From assembly GCA_002479245.1 (NCBI GenBank), contig DLMG01000002.1:1-5972 (forward strand): a stretch of DNA of 5,972 nucleotides, given 5' to 3'. Positions 5,579-5,972 of this stretch are shown here, in pieces. Below the pieces are notes generated by a model. That model had not been told where the DNA came from. It did not search any database and saw nothing but the letters and a program-made list of their open reading frames with translations. The DNA comes from Verrucomicrobia subdivision 3 bacterium UBA7542 (GTDB lineage Bacteria; Verrucomicrobiota; Verrucomicrobiia; Limisphaerales; UBA11358). Positions within the stretch are counted from its first letter, which is position 1, and every line of letters starts with the position of its first letter. A program made the translations under genes and the position numbers.

Positions 5579-5972
5579 ATGGGATTCATTGAGTTTCCAT
5601 TCATCGAGGTGCCGAAAGATTTGCGCAAGATTGTCGGCGAGCCGACGCCCGGCACGCGCGCCTACCGCCGGGAGGGGACACACGCGGAATGTGGCCAGTG
5701 GATTGAAGACCTCGGCTTGCATTACAAGGGCGACGTGGGCATTTCACCCGTCGGCGTCACCATGTTCGTGCCCGTTCAACGAGCAGCCGTCCACAAACGC
5801 ATCAAGGAAGGCAAGCTGACCGCGTTCTTTTTCTACATCACGCGCAACGAAAGCACGTTTTTTGGCACCAAACGCAAAGTCAAGCTGCGCCCCTACATCC
5901 TGTTGTCCATGAGCGAATGCAAGGCCTGGGTGGCGGAAATGAAACGCCGGATGGGTTATGTGGATGAGCCGG
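5579..5972 (+). CDS. Uncharacterised protein with helix-turn-helix-like segment, 3' end outside the window
   Basis: The frame runs from ATG 5579 to the last base with no stop, giving 131 residues of an unfinished protein. I do not recognise the family. The coding signal is good: codon use resembles hsdR and the protein has alternating hydrophobic and charged stretches without low complexity. Residues 57-86 (around PVQRAAVHKRIKEGKLTAFFF) read like the recognition part of a small winged helix-turn-helix domain of the excisionase/MerR kind, where a helix 'RAAVHKRIKEGKL' is followed by a strand. Residues 93-110 form a basic strand pair (TFFGTKRKVKLRPYILLS), then a helix SECKAWVAEMKRRM (112-125). 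ATG 5579 is the first good start after an in-frame stop at 5543-5545; no Shine-Dalgarno is present, and GTG 5609 is an alternative. A DNA-binding role is inferred from this segment only. Confidence 0.8.
   Translation, partial: MGFIEFPFIEVPKDLRKIVGEPTPGTRAYRREGTHAECGQWIEDLGLHYKGDVGISPVGVTMFVPVQRAAVHKRIKEGKLTAFFFYITRNESTFFGTKRKVKLRPYILLSMSECKAWVAEMKRRMGYVDEP

Noticed and set aside
5183..5722. Open frame of 179 codons on the minus strand over the divergent region
   Set aside because: It crosses the palindromic element and overlaps the XRE-type gene and the rightward gene in other frames, both of which have better protein signals.
1..5972. CRISPR array, tRNA or rRNA genes
   Set aside because: No regularly spaced repeats were seen. 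The GTTCG/CGAAC stretch near 5324 lacks the rest of a tRNA cloverleaf, and no rRNA-like sequence was recognised.

Overview
The window looks like a variable, defence-related stretch of a bacterial chromosome, probably from a metagenome-type organism. The coding regions other than the transposase gene look moderately GC-rich. The gene styles (a single-ORF IS1-family transposase with a zinc ribbon, a short XRE-type regulator, two unfamiliar conserved-looking small genes) suggest Verrucomicrobiota or a neighbouring phylum. That assignment is an impression of style, not a database result, and is held at low confidence.

Layout. Bases 1-2568 (+) hold the C-terminal ~855 residues of HsdR, the motor and restriction subunit of a type I restriction-modification system. 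The start of the gene and its nuclease core lie to the left of the window. After a 60-base gap come two tightly linked (+) genes that I cannot name: a 97-residue protein (2629-2922) and a 250-residue protein (2925-3677). The Shine-Dalgarno sequence of the second lies inside the end of the first. Next is an insertion sequence of the IS1 family. Its transposase runs from 3789 to 4934 (+) behind a clear -10 box and ribosome binding site. The IS ends are not certain; an imperfect 10-base direct repeat (3699-3708 and 4959-4968) is the best candidate for the target duplication. The 115 bases between the transposase and the next gene hold a short coding-like remnant and an inverted repeat.

The right part is a divergent regulatory region. 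An 87-residue XRE-type DNA-binding protein is read leftwards (5050-5313, -). Another gene is read rightwards from 5579 and runs off the window at 5972; it has a helix-turn-helix-like segment in its middle. Between them (5314-5578) lies a 265-base noncoding stretch with a nested inverted repeat of 143 bases (5356-5498), a smaller hairpin and a sigma70-like promoter. A GTATC/GATAC palindrome in that promoter could be an operator.

How the parts may work together: HsdR would act with HsdM and HsdS genes outside the window to cut unmodified foreign DNA. The unnamed gene pair and the divergent regulator pair are typical of the passenger genes that build up next to restriction systems, and the IS is a recent-looking intruder between them. 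No complete new multi-gene system can be shown here. The least explained parts are the 2629-3677 gene pair and the palindromic block 5356-5498.
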